A stretch of DNA of 64,000 nucleotides from Acinetobacter vivianii. GTDB taxonomy: Bacteria; Pseudomonadota; Gammaproteobacteria; Pseudomonadales; Moraxellaceae. The notes beneath the pieces are model-generated. The model was not told the DNA's origin. It ran no database searches and saw only the letters and a program-made list of their open reading frames with translations. This document shows positions 43,372 to 52,465 of this stretch, piece by piece. The position numbers and the translations under genes were made by a program. The stretch spans positions 124,001 through 188,000 of the forward strand of contig NZ_BMDR01000001.1 in the NCBI RefSeq assembly GCF_014635885.1. The letters are read 5' to 3'. Each line of letters opens with the position of its first letter. Position 1 is the stretch's first letter.

Positions 43372-44735
43372 TAGGCTTTTTCAGCTTGCGGTTCAAGCTG
43401 TTTAAGTAAATGCTTTTCTAGGTAATGAATATCCATTGCCTGTTCACAGAAGTTCTTATCTTGCAGGATAAGATCTTTATGCAATGGAATATTGGTTTTA
43501 ATCCCAGTCAAAATCATTTCATCTAAGGCTTGACGCATACGAGCCAGAGATGTTTCACGATCTTTACCATGAGCAATCAATTTTGCAATCATTGAATCAT
43601 AGTAAGGCGGAATGCTATAACCTTGATAAATATGTGAGTCTAGACGAATACCCGCACCACCTGGTGCATAGAAGCTTTCAATCTTGCCTGGTGAAGGCAG
43701 GAATGTAGTTGGGTCTTCGGCATTGATACGACATTCAATCGCATGACCTTTAACTTCGATTTGCTCCTGTTCAAGCTCTAGACCTAAACCAGCAGCAATG
43801 CGAAGCTGTTGTTCAATAATGTCGACGCCTGTCACCATTTCAGTCACAGGATGTTCAACCTGAACACGTGTATTCATTTCAATAAAGAAGAATTCACCAT
43901 CTTCAAACAAGAACTCAAATGTTCCCGCGCCACGGTATTGCATCAATTTACATGCATTGACACATGCTTCCAGAATGTCAGCGCGCGCTTGTTCTGGTAA
44001 GTTTGGTGCAGGTGCTTCTTCTAATACTTTTTGATGGCGACGTTGTAAAGAACAGTCACGATCATATAAGTGAATCGCATGGCCGTTACCATCACCAAGA
44101 ACCTGAACTTCGACATGGCGAGGTTTCTGTAAGAAACGTTCCATATAGACGGTATCATCACCGAACCACATTTCAGCATCACGCTGTGCAGCCTGAACAG
44201 ATTCAAGTAGGGTGTCGACACGTTCTACAATACGCATACCACGACCACCACCACCTGCGGCAGCTTTTACGATCAACGGGAAGCCAATTTCTTTGGCTTC
44301 AGCAAGTGCATTGTGAATCGTAACTGCATGGTCACAACCCGGTACGGTTGGAACACCTGACTTTTTCATGGCAATAATGGCAGAAACCTTATTTCCCATG
44401 AGGCGGATATGTTCAGGGCGAGGGCCAATGAAAATGAAACCTGAGCTTTCTACAATTTCAGCAAATTCAGCATTTTCAGACAAGAAGCCATAACCAGGAT
44501 GGATTGCATCTGCACCTGTAATTTCTGCAGCAGTAATAATCGCAGGAATATTTAAATAGCTTTCACTTGTGGTACCTGGCCCAATACATACAGCTTCATC
44601 AACGAAGCGTAAATGCATCAAGTCTTTGTCAGCATCTGAATAGATACCAACTGTTTTAATGCCAAGAGTTTTACAAGCCCGAGTAATTCGTAAAGCGATT
44701 TCACCACGGTTTGCAATTAATACTTTTTGCAACAT
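43371..44735 (-). CDS. accC: Biotin carboxylase subunit of acetyl-CoA carboxylase
   Basis: This 454-residue ATP-grasp enzyme carboxylates biotin on AccB, the first step of malonyl-CoA and fatty acid synthesis. It starts [17 protein letters not shown] and has [11 protein letters not shown] (ATP-grasp loop), HVEVQVLGD, and [17 protein letters not shown] 44735 is preceded by GGGGAT; an upstream TTG is not needed. It is the last gene of aroQ-accB-accC, 17 bases after accB. Confidence 0.98.
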   Translation of the reverse strand: MLQKVLIANRGEIALRITRACKTLGIKTVGIYSDADKDLMHLRFVDEAVCIGPGTTSESYLNIPAIITAAEITGADAIHPGYGFLSENAEFAEIVESSGFIFIGPRPEHIRLMGNKVSAIIAMKKSGVPTVPGCDHAVTIHNALAEAKEIGFPLIVKAAAGGGGRGMRIVERVDTLLESVQAAQRDAEMWFGDDTVYMERFLQKPRHVEVQVLGDGNGHAIHLYDRDCSLQRRHQKVLEEAPAPNLPEQARADILEACVNACKLMQYRGAGTFEFLFEDGEFFFIEMNTRVQVEHPVTEMVTGVDIIEQQLRIAAGLGLELEQEQIEVKGHAIECRINAEDPTTFLPSPGKIESFYAPGGAGIRLDSHIYQGYSIPPYYDSMIAKLIAHGKDRETSLARMRQALDEMILTGIKTNIPLHKDLILQDKNFCEQAMDIHYLEKHLLKQLEPQAEKA

Positions 44736-44752
44736 CGGAATCCCCAAACAAA

Positions 44753-45175
44753 TTAAGCACGGTAGCGGAAAAGTGGTTGACCGAACTGGATCACTTCACC
44801 ATTTTTCACCAAGATTTCTTCAATAACACCGCTCTTTGTTGCTTCGATCGGGTTCATGATTTTCATCGCTTCGATAATACCAAGTGTTTCACCCGCAGAA
44901 ACTGTTTGACCTACATTTACAAATGGTGCTTCACCCGGGCTTTGTGCTGCATAGAACACACCAACCATTGGAGAAGTTTCAACTGCACCACGTGGTGTTT
45001 TAGCTGCTGGAGCCGCTGGAGCAGAGGCTGCTGGCGCTGCCGCAACAGGTGCTGCTGCATAAACAGGAGTAGGACGAGTTAATGAGATGGACTGGTCACC
45101 TTCCTTAACTTCAATCGCTTGTAAGTCAGATTCAATCATCAAGTCGATGAGCTTCTTGATTTTACGGATATCCAT
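44753..45175 (-). CDS. accB: Biotin carboxyl carrier protein
   Basis: This 140-residue protein has an N-terminal helical part, an Ala/Pro-rich linker (residues 38-60) and a biotinyl domain with the lysine in IIEAMKIMN. It carries the biotin that AccC carboxylates. The C-terminus is GQPLFRYRA. It lies between aroQ and accC in one operon. Confidence 0.98.
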   Translation of the reverse strand: MDIRKIKKLIDLMIESDLQAIEVKEGDQSISLTRPTPVYAAAPVAAAPAASAPAAPAAKTPRGAVETSPMVGVFYAAQSPGEAPFVNVGQTVSAGETLGIIEAMKIMNPIEATKSGVIEEILVKNGEVIQFGQPLFRYRA

Positions 45176-45202
45176 GAGTGAGCATTCCTAATGTGTTTAA
45201 AA

Positions 45203-45652
45203 TTAGTTAGAAGATTGAATTTTTTCGATAGCGTAATCGAGTGCAAAGGAATAACCCTTCGCACCTAAGCCACAAATCACGCCAATGGCCTTATCTGATA
45301 AATATGAGTGATGACGAAATGCTTCACGGGCGTGAACATTTGACAAATGAACCTCAATAAATGGAATGGCAACGCCGAGAAGGGCATCGCGTAAAGCAAC
45401 TGATGTATGAGTCAGGGCAGCAGGGTTGATAATGATAAATTTTACCCCTTCAGCTTGTGCCTGATGAATGCGATCGACAATCGCACCTTCCCAATTGCTT
45501 TGAAAAGTATCTAGTGTAAGTGATGCGTGTTTAGCCTGAGCGGTGAGTTGCTGGTTAATATCATCTAAAGTGAGATAACCATAAACTTCTGGTTCGCGCT
45601 TTCCTAGCAAGTTCAAATTCGGTCCGTGAATCACCAAAATGGTTGAGCTCAT
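45203..45652 (-). CDS. aroQ: Type II 3-dehydroquinate dehydratase
   Basis: This 149-residue enzyme dehydrates 3-dehydroquinate in the shikimate pathway. Visible motifs are [17 protein letters not shown] (catalytic Arg and Tyr), [17 protein letters not shown] and [20 protein letters not shown] with the catalytic His. Length is typical of the dodecameric type II family. It is the first gene of the aroQ-accB-accC operon, 27 bases from accB. Confidence 0.97.
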   Translation of the reverse strand: MSSTILVIHGPNLNLLGKREPEVYGYLTLDDINQQLTAQAKHASLTLDTFQSNWEGAIVDRIHQAQAEGVKFIIINPAALTHTSVALRDALLGVAIPFIEVHLSNVHAREAFRHHSYLSDKAIGVICGLGAKGYSFALDYAIEKIQSSN

Positions 45653-46293
45653 TCAGCCTGCTCCAATTCTAAAACTGCAAATATTTTTTGCAAGATGTCT
45701 GCAAAGTTTGCTTATTATGGCATAAATTTCTGCAATTTTTTTATAAATTGTTTTAATTGATGAAGAAAGTTGCATACCAAGCATGGTGCATATAATGAAA
45801 ACTTTGCAAGGAATTGGCAATGTTAAAATATGACAAATTTCAGCGTATTTTCGTTTTTTTATATTTTAAACTGAATTGCCCCAATTCGTTCATGGGATTT
45901 GTGTAACTCAGCAGTCAATCTTGCCGAAGCCTGTTTGTTTTTACATGACTTGTAGCTCACTATATCGTGGAAACCAGTGTTTGAAAACCTGAATAATGGA
46001 ATCTATATTTTTATTGTAAATTATTGATTTTATGTTTTTTAATCTTGGTTCTTATTTTGGTTTTAATCGGCTGTAGCAAATGGTCAGGCTTAAATTCTTC
46101 TCCCTTCATCTGAGTATTCTCATTTCGTGGGTAGGTACTATATAGAGACCTATTGTGCTGCTTATGGATTGAACACTCTGCTTGTTGTTGCCATTGGCAA
46201 AAATGATGAAATCCCTGATTCTGGATGGCAGTTAATGACATAAAAATGTCCGAAAAAGATATGCATGACTTCAATATGATAACAATCACTTAA

Positions 46294-46323
46294 AGGATTA
46301 CATCTGATTGGCGTAATCTTTTA
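46294..46323 (+). terminator. Plus-strand hairpin near nasS 3' end
   Basis: GATTAC pairs with GTAATC across an 11-base loop and is followed by TTTTAT on the plus strand. Confidence 0.5.
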
Positions 46324-46336
46324 TGGGTCTTTCAAT

Positions 46337-46368
46337 GCTGTCTTGGTACTTCAAGACAGCTTTTTTTT
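46337..46368 (+). terminator. Strong plus-strand terminator without an assigned gene
   Basis: GCTGTCTTG pairs with CAAGACAGC around GTACTT and is followed by eight T residues on the plus strand; the opposite orientation lacks a T-run. Confidence 0.78.
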
Positions 46369-46377
46369 GTTCAAGAT

Positions 46378-47400
46378 TTAAGTTTCTTTGGCAGCTTGAT
46401 AAATCGAGCCCAAGATACAGTGCTGTGCTTGCTCAAGATAGGTGGTTTTTTCTGACGTCACATCATTCCATTTATACATTTGCTGAAATAGCCATTCAAA
46501 ATCTTCTGCTTTGGGTTCAGCACTATTTTGTACGAAGTTCCGAATAATCTTCTGAATACTAAAATACTTCTCGACGTGAATCTCTGCTGAACATGGAAAT
46601 TGAATCACATCAAAGTCCATCAGCATTTGCCACACCTGAGTAAAATCTTGCAATTCTCGTAATTCCTGTTGTGCTTTCAGAATCGCACGGCTCAGTGCAA
46701 TGAGTGTATGGGGGTGCTGTTTGGCCCAGTCTTGTGTTACGGCAAGCACTTTATCTGCAACATTGGGAATGATTTGTTGGCTGGAGCAGACGATATGGCT
46801 CAGGCCCTGAATTTCAGCTTGTGTATTCCACGGTTCGCCTACACAAAATCCATCAATCAGGTGATTGCTGATGGCTTCAACCATATAGGGTGGTGGTAAT
46901 GTTTTTAACTGAATAGATTGTGCCAATTTAGGACTGGCCAAGGCCAGCCATTCTCTTAAGCAATAATGATGAATTGAATGCTGAAATACATGAGCAAGAG
47001 ACAAAGGATGATTATTCTGGATATATTCAACGACTTTATGGGCGGAGGACTCAGCCGAATCTTGGGAAACAATATTCAGTTGATAGCATAATTTTTGGCT
47101 GATGCTAATAAAGGCACGATTTTCACTTAGCACTAAGGGTGTTTGCAGCGGAATACCTATCTGATCAGCGCCTATAGCCGCAGCGGGAAGCATGGCGGAT
47201 AAGCAATGGGCAGCATCTAGCAGGCCAAAAGCCAAACGGTCTCGTAAACTTGCCCAAGATGCTTCTTTGACCAGTTGAACATTTAATCCATTTTCGGCAA
47301 AAAAACCACGCTGTTTAGCCCAAAGCAGTGCAACACAGTCGAGTAAAGGAATATAGCCCAGTTGTAAGTCAGTTTTTTCTAATACGATAGAATGAACCAT
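46378..47400 (-). CDS. nasS: Nitrate sensor NasS
   Basis: This 340-residue protein is a CmpA/NrtA-type binding protein without a signal peptide, as expected for NasS. Features include LQLGYIPLLDCVALLWAKQRGFF and HCLSAMLPAAAIG near the N-terminus and FCVGEPWNTQAE in the middle. NasS holds NasT inactive until nitrate or nitrite binds. It directly follows nasT (ends touch) and lies opposite the nitrate operon. Confidence 0.92.
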   Translation of the reverse strand: MVHSIVLEKTDLQLGYIPLLDCVALLWAKQRGFFAENGLNVQLVKEASWASLRDRLAFGLLDAAHCLSAMLPAAAIGADQIGIPLQTPLVLSENRAFISISQKLCYQLNIVSQDSAESSAHKVVEYIQNNHPLSLAHVFQHSIHHYCLREWLALASPKLAQSIQLKTLPPPYMVEAISNHLIDGFCVGEPWNTQAEIQGLSHIVCSSQQIIPNVADKVLAVTQDWAKQHPHTLIALSRAILKAQQELRELQDFTQVWQMLMDFDVIQFPCSAEIHVEKYFSIQKIIRNFVQNSAEPKAEDFEWLFQQMYKWNDVTSEKTTYLEQAQHCILGSIYQAAKET

Positions 47401-47991
47401 TTACTCATCCTTTAATTGATTATTTAACAGTTGTTGAGCATCAAGGAGGCGCCGCGCCATTTCTCCAATGGTCATGCGATGGCTCATGGCATTTTTTCTG
47501 AGCAGTTGAAAGGCGGTATCTTCGGTCAACCCATGTAATTGCATCAGCAACACTTTGGCCTTTTCAATATCTTTACGATCTGCCAGTTTGGTCTTGGCAT
47601 CTTTGAGATCACCTTCCAGCTTTTTATGTTTCTTATATTGCTCAATGGAAATATCGAGAATGGTATGTAAGCGGCTTGGGTCAATACCATCAACGATATA
47701 GGCGGTAATACCCGCGTCAATGGTTTGTTTAATGGTGTCTTTATCTGCATTTTTGGTAAACAGGACAGTCGGTAGATCAAAGTTGCTGACACAACTTTCG
47801 ATTACATCACGATGTGGATGATCCATATCCAGCAGAATCACATCTGCTTGGAGGTGTTCGAGTTTAAATAGATTGAAGTGATCCAGCGTAAAACAAGCCA
47901 CCACATCAAAGTCATGTTCAATCAAGCATGCTTTTAGGTATTCAGCCCGAGCCTGGTCGTCATCAATAAGAGCGATCTTGAGTTTCGGCAT
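47401..47991 (-). CDS. nasT: ANTAR-domain antiterminator NasT
   Basis: This 196-residue protein has an N-terminal receiver-like domain (KIALIDDDQARAEYL) and a C-terminal ANTAR RNA-binding domain (DIEKAKVLLMQLHGLTEDTAFQLLRKNAM, then RRLLDAQ). NasT binds two-hairpin leader RNA and allows transcription to continue when NasS releases it. The matching leader is present upstream of the nitrate transporter gene at 48411-48457. ATG 47991 is preferred over the upstream TTG. Confidence 0.94.
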   Translation of the reverse strand: MPKLKIALIDDDQARAEYLKACLIEHDFDVVACFTLDHFNLFKLEHLQADVILLDMDHPHRDVIESCVSNFDLPTVLFTKNADKDTIKQTIDAGITAYIVDGIDPSRLHTILDISIEQYKKHKKLEGDLKDAKTKLADRKDIEKAKVLLMQLHGLTEDTAFQLLRKNAMSHRMTIGEMARRLLDAQQLLNNQLKDE

Positions 47992-48201
47992 AAGTATAAA
48001 GGTCAAACGCTAAGTCAAAGCACATCTAAGGTCATGTGCGGTATAGGATAGAGATAATTGTTTTGAAGCAAATTTAGTGCCAGTCAATGAGGAGTTAAAT
48101 CTCGATCTGCATTCATAGCTAGATGCTTCATAGAGATTAGTGTACTGCGATTGATAGAAAGAAAAATGAAAAAGATGTGACCAACCAACACAAAATAAAT
48201 A

Positions 48202-48218
48202 TGCGCATTTTTGGTGCG
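48202..48218. promoter_or_regulatory. Possible NtrC-type enhancer site
   Basis: TGCGCA-TTTTT-GGTGCG resembles the NtrC consensus TGCACC-N5-GGTGCA with three mismatches. It lies about 180 bases upstream of the sigma-54 promoter, a usual enhancer distance. Confidence 0.4.
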
Positions 48219-48383
48219 GAAAAAGAGTTTTTTTGAGGCGGTTTCAATGCTGCTATAAAACAGTTCATTTCTTATTTTTATGAATATAGTAATGAAATAG
48301 AATGCATTTTTAGGAGAATGTCTTTAATTATAATTAATATAAAACAATTATTTATGCTGTTTTTGAAGCTGTATTTTAAAAAG

Positions 48384-48400
48384 TTGGCATAGCAATTGCT
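48384..48400 (+). promoter_or_regulatory. Predicted sigma-54 promoter of the nitrate operon
   Basis: TTGGCATAGCAATTGCT has GG and GC ten bases apart with near-ideal TTGGCA and TTGC elements. Transcription would start near 48411, immediately before the ANTAR-type leader. Confidence 0.8.
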
Positions 48401-48410
48401 AAATATCTCA

Positions 48411-48457
48411 TGAGTCAAAGATGACTTGTAAAGTTATAAGACGGCCAACGATGTCCG
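48411..48457 (+). promoter_or_regulatory. ANTAR-type two-hairpin leader RNA
   Basis: Two hairpins lie 13 bases apart: AGTC-AAAGAT-GACT (48413-48426) and CGGCC-AACGAT-GTCCG (48442-48457, one C-U mismatch). Each has a hexanucleotide loop with A at position 1 and G at position 4, the recognition pattern of ANTAR proteins. NasT encoded next door is the obvious partner. A third hairpin, TTTGTTCACACA / TGTGTCAACAAA, at 48468-48497 may be the terminator it prevents, although no T-run follows. Confidence 0.7.
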
Positions 48458-48526
48458 ATCTGATCGATTTGTTCACACAACCTGATGTGTCAACAAAGCA
48501 AATTACGTTCAGTATGGGAGATGGCT

Positions 48527-49879
48527 ATGTCTTTAGATTTATCTGCTAAAAAAGCAACTTCAATCAAGTTATTTAACTTTTCTGCACCAGCAATGCGGGC
48601 ATTCCACATGAGCTGGCTGGCTTTCTTTGTTTGCTTCTTTGCTTGGTTTGCCTGTGCGCCTTTAATGCCGGTGATCGCAGGTGAATTCCATTTAACCAAA
48701 GACCAAATCGCAAATATCAATATTGCTGCTGTTGCAATCACCATTGTAGTCCGCCTCATTGTCGGGCCGCTGTGTGATAAGTATGGCCCACGTAAAACCT
48801 ATACCGCTTTGTTACTCATCGGCAGTATTCCTGTATTTGGTGTAGCCGCAGCCAACAGTTACGAATCCTTTCTCTTCTTCCGTTTGCTGATTGGTGCCAT
48901 CGGTGCCAGCTTCGTGATCACGCAATACCATACCAGCATTATGTTTGCGCCAAATGTGGTGGGAACCGCGAATGCCACTTCAGCGGGTTGGGGTAATGCG
49001 GGTGGTGGTGCTACACAAGCTTTGATGCCATTGCTATTGGCTGCATTGGTGATGTTTGGTGTTGAACAGGCGATGGGTTGGAGAATTGCGCTGATCGTCC
49101 CGGGTGTGATGATGGTGATCGTCGGTATTCTTTACTGGAAGCTTACTCAAGACTGTCCTCAAGGCGACTTTAAAGCATTGCGCGAGCAAGGTGTCGTGGT
49201 TGGAAGTGACAAAAAAGGTGGTGTTGCAATCTTGATGCACGCAGCACGCAACTATCGTGTCTGGATTTTGTTTGCCTCTTATGCCGCGTGTTTCGGTATC
49301 GAAATTTTCATGCACAACATCATTGCGATGTATTACGTCGAGCACTTCAATTTTGGATTAAAAGAAGCGGGGCTGGCTGCGGGAATCTTTGGTTTATTGG
49401 CTCTATTTGCTCGTGCCTTAGGTGGACTGGTTTCAGACAAAGTCGCACTCAAAAAAGGACTGGATGGTCGTACCAAAGTGCTGTTTATCCTGATCTTGGG
49501 TGAAGGCTTATTCCTGATGCTGTTTTCACAAATGAATAGCGTTGCACTTGCCATGATGAGTATGACGGTATTTGCACTATTTACCCATATGGCTTGTGGT
49601 GCAACTTATGCCTTAGTTCCATTCATTGATCGTGATGCTTTAGGCGGCGTGGCAGGCATTATTGGGGCAGGTGGCAATGTGGGTGCAGTTGCAGCAGGCT
49701 TCCTATTAAAAGGCATGGTCGATATTCAAACCTGTTTGATGGTTTTAGGTGGCCTAGTCGTCTTTGCAGCAGGTTCAGTCATGTTGATTCGCTTTTCAGT
49801 CGAACATAAAGAAAAAGAACAACGTCTGTTTGAGCAGGCCGTTTTAGAACGTGGCTCAGAACAAAGCAGCATAGCTTAA
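48527..49879 (+). CDS. NarK/NasA-type nitrate/nitrite MFS transporter
   Basis: This 450-residue, 12-helix transporter matches the NarK family. WLAFFVCFFAWFACAPLMP is helix 1, the nitrate signature GWGNAGGGATQ lies in helix 5 and GAGGNVGAVAAG in helix 11. Conserved arginines (VVRLIVGPLCDKYGPRK, FFRLL) lie in helix 2 and nearby. GGGAG six bases upstream supports ATG 48527. It opens the nitrate assimilation operon after the leader RNA and is followed by nirB. Confidence 0.93.
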   Translation: MSLDLSAKKATSIKLFNFSAPAMRAFHMSWLAFFVCFFAWFACAPLMPVIAGEFHLTKDQIANINIAAVAITIVVRLIVGPLCDKYGPRKTYTALLLIGSIPVFGVAAANSYESFLFFRLLIGAIGASFVITQYHTSIMFAPNVVGTANATSAGWGNAGGGATQALMPLLLAALVMFGVEQAMGWRIALIVPGVMMVIVGILYWKLTQDCPQGDFKALREQGVVVGSDKKGGVAILMHAARNYRVWILFASYAACFGIEIFMHNIIAMYYVEHFNFGLKEAGLAAGIFGLLALFARALGGLVSDKVALKKGLDGRTKVLFILILGEGLFLMLFSQMNSVALAMMSMTVFALFTHMACGATYALVPFIDRDALGGVAGIIGAGGNVGAVAAGFLLKGMVDIQTCLMVLGGLVVFAAGSVMLIRFSVEHKEKEQRLFEQAVLERGSEQSSIA

Positions 49880-49907
49880 TCATTCGTCAGATTTTAGGAG
49901 AAACACA

Positions 49908-52454
49908 ATGAAATTAGTGATGATTGGTCACGGTATGGTGGGACATAAATTCATCGAAGCCATCTTGGAGAAAGCGGATGATGAATTAGAAATTACCATT
50001 CTTGCGGAAGAACCTCGTATTGCTTATGACCGCGTACATTTGACCGAATATTTCTCTGGTAAAACAGCAAAAGACTTATCACTGGCTCGTTTTGACTTTG
50101 CCGATGCGCATGGGATTGACCTCCGATTAAACACCAAAGCGGTTGAGATCAATCCTGCTGAGCAAACGGTGACCACCAATTTCGGTGATGTGATTCATTA
50201 TGACAAATTGGTATTGGCAACAGGTTCTTATGCCTTTGTTCCGCCGATCTCAGGCAATGACCGTGAAAACTGTTTTGTCTATCGTACCATCGAAGACTTG
50301 GATGCGATTCGTGCAGCAAGTCTGAATGCGAAGACAGGTGTGGTGATTGGTGGTGGCTTATTGGGGTTGGAAGCAGCCAAAGCACTACGTGATTTAAATT
50401 TGGAAACGCATGTGGTGGAATTTGCGCCACGTTTGATGGCGGTACAGATTGATGATCTTGGTGGTAAAGTTCTACGCCGTAAAATTGAAAATCTTGGGGT
50501 TAAAGTTCACACACAAAAAGCCACGCAATGTATTGAAGCGGGTGAAAGTGCAACACATGTGATGAAATTTGCTGACGGTAGCGAACTGGAAACCGATATC
50601 ATTTTATTCTCGGCAGGGATTCGTCCACGTGACGAATTAGCGCGTGTCAGTGGCTTAGTACTTGGTGAGCGTGGCGGGATTAAAATCAATGATTATTGCC
50701 AAACCTCAGATGACAATATTTATGCGATTGGTGAATGTGCACTGTGGGATAACAAAATTTATGGCTTAGTTGCACCGGGCTATGACATGGCACGAATCGC
50801 GGCAAAACATATCCTCGCTGAAGATACGCATTGTTTTGCAGGTGCAGATATGAGCACCAAATTGAAATTGATGGGTGTTGATGTGGCATCCGTTGGTGAT
50901 GCGCATGGCATGACGCCAAACTCACTCAGCTATTTCTATGCTGATGAGGATGCATTGGTTTATAAAAAAATTGTGGTTGACGCAGACAAAACCAAATTGC
51001 TTGGTGCAGTCTTGGTTGGTGATGCCAAAGAATACAATGACCTGCTTCAAATGATGTTGAATGGTTTGACGCTTCCAGAAACGCCTGAAAGTTTGATCAT
51101 GCCGGGATTTGCCGATTCGGGCGCTAAAGCAGGTGGCAGTGGTGTCGATTTATTGCCTGATAGTGCCACCATTTGTTCATGTAACAACGTCTCTAAAGCC
51201 GATATTTGCCAAGCGATTTGTGATGGCTCAACCTCTTTGGGTGCGTTAAAAAAATGTACTAAAGCGGCGACGGCTTGTGGTGGTTGTGCACCTTTAGTGA
51301 CCCAAGTGTTGAAGTCTGAACTACAACGCCAAGGCGTAACGGTCAATAACCATGTTTGTGAGCACTTTCCATACTCGCGCCAAGAAATTTATCACTTGGT
51401 TCGTGTCAATGAAATCAAGACCTTTGACGATTTGATTCAGCAACATGGTCATGGTCTAGGCTGTGATATTTGTAAGCCGATGGCGGCCAATATTTTGGCA
51501 TCGTGCTGGAATGATTTTGTACTTGAGCCAAGCCATGCGGGTCTACAGGACAGTAATGATTACTACTTGGGCAATATTCAAAAAGATGGCTCTTACTCAG
51601 TAGTTCCGCGTATGGCAGGCGGTGAAGTTACGCCAGATGGTTTAATCGCTGTCGGTCAAATTGCCAAAAAATATAACCTGTATACCAAAATCACAGGTGG
51701 ACAACGGGTCGACTTATTTGGTGCGCAAATCCATCAACTCCCATATATTTGGGAAGAGCTCAACGCAGCTGGTTTTGAATCAGGTCATGCTTACGGTAAA
51801 TCCTTACGTACCGTGAAATCATGTGTCGGTAGTACATGGTGTCGTTATGGCGTCGATGATTCTGTGGGCTTGGCGATTGAACTTGAGAATCGTTATAAAG
51901 GCTTACGTTCACCGCATAAACTGAAAATGGCTGTGTCAGGCTGTACTCGTGAATGTGCAGAGGCACAAGGTAAAGATGTTGGGGTAATTGCAACTGAGAA
52001 AGGTTGGAACCTGTATGTCTGTGGGAATGGTGGCATGAAACCACGTCATGCAGAGCTACTGGCATCAGATCTTGATACTGAAACCTTGATTCGTTATATC
52101 GATCGTTTCTTTATGTTCTATATCCAAACAGCAGATCGTTTACAGCGCACCAGTGTATGGCGTGACAACATGGAAGGTGGTTTAGATTATCTTAAATCGG
52201 TCATTGTCGATGATTCGCTAGGGCTAGCCGAAGAGTTAGAACTTCGTATGAGCCATGTGATTGGCACTTATCAAGATGAATGGCGTACCGCGGTTGAAGA
52301 CCCTGAAATCCGTAAACGTTTCCAAACCTATATCAACGCCAGTGCAGAAGAGCAAGCTGATCCACATATTCAATTTACTCAAGTGCGTGATCAGATTCGC
52401 CCATTAAATGACGCTGAACGTTCAGTCGATCGTATCCCAATGGTTGAAGCATAA
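49908..52454 (+). CDS. nirB: NAD(P)H-dependent nitrite reductase large subunit
   Basis: This 848-residue enzyme reduces nitrite to ammonium in the cytoplasm. It has FAD- and NAD-binding domains (MIGHGMVGHKF; VVIGGGLLGLEAAKAL), a BFD-like [2Fe-2S] domain (ICSCNNVSKADIC ... CGGCAPLV, about 423-463), then the nitrite/sulfite reductase domain with the siroheme and [4Fe-4S] cysteines (CVGSTWCRYG ... CTRECAEAQGKDVG). AGGAG lies upstream of the ATG. It is 28 bases after the transporter and 11 bases before the NirD-fusion gene. Confidence 0.97.
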   Translation: MKLVMIGHGMVGHKFIEAILEKADDELEITILAEEPRIAYDRVHLTEYFSGKTAKDLSLARFDFADAHGIDLRLNTKAVEINPAEQTVTTNFGDVIHYDKLVLATGSYAFVPPISGNDRENCFVYRTIEDLDAIRAASLNAKTGVVIGGGLLGLEAAKALRDLNLETHVVEFAPRLMAVQIDDLGGKVLRRKIENLGVKVHTQKATQCIEAGESATHVMKFADGSELETDIILFSAGIRPRDELARVSGLVLGERGGIKINDYCQTSDDNIYAIGECALWDNKIYGLVAPGYDMARIAAKHILAEDTHCFAGADMSTKLKLMGVDVASVGDAHGMTPNSLSYFYADEDALVYKKIVVDADKTKLLGAVLVGDAKEYNDLLQMMLNGLTLPETPESLIMPGFADSGAKAGGSGVDLLPDSATICSCNNVSKADICQAICDGSTSLGALKKCTKAATACGGCAPLVTQVLKSELQRQGVTVNNHVCEHFPYSRQEIYHLVRVNEIKTFDDLIQQHGHGLGCDICKPMAANILASCWNDFVLEPSHAGLQDSNDYYLGNIQKDGSYSVVPRMAGGEVTPDGLIAVGQIAKKYNLYTKITGGQRVDLFGAQIHQLPYIWEELNAAGFESGHAYGKSLRTVKSCVGSTWCRYGVDDSVGLAIELENRYKGLRSPHKLKMAVSGCTRECAEAQGKDVGVIATEKGWNLYVCGNGGMKPRHAELLASDLDTETLIRYIDRFFMFYIQTADRLQRTSVWRDNMEGGLDYLKSVIVDDSLGLAEELELRMSHVIGTYQDEWRTAVEDPEIRKRFQTYINASAEEQADPHIQFTQVRDQIRPLNDAERSVDRIPMVEA

Positions 52455-52465
52455 GGAGAATTCAA

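Larger units (their letters stand above)
45653..46377. other. 725-base gap with two plus-strand terminators
   Basis: This region lies between aroQ and nasS, both on the minus strand. It has no convincing CDS; a minus-strand 92-codon frame at 46011-46289 has no ribosome-binding site and a poor protein-like composition. Two hairpins at 46294-46323 and 46337-46368 end in T-runs on the plus strand, yet no plus-strand gene is seen, suggesting a small RNA or a terminated antisense transcript. Confidence 0.45.
47992..48526. other. Nitrate operon regulatory region
   Basis: This 535-base region separates nasT from the nitrate transporter gene. It contains a possible NtrC site (48202-48218), a sigma-54 promoter (48384-48400), two ANTAR-type hairpins (48411-48457) and a third hairpin (48468-48497). 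Confidence 0.7.

Noticed and set aside
46011..46289. 92-codon minus-strand frame between aroQ and nasS
   Set aside because: No ribosome-binding site, no domain and poor protein-like composition; treated as non-coding.
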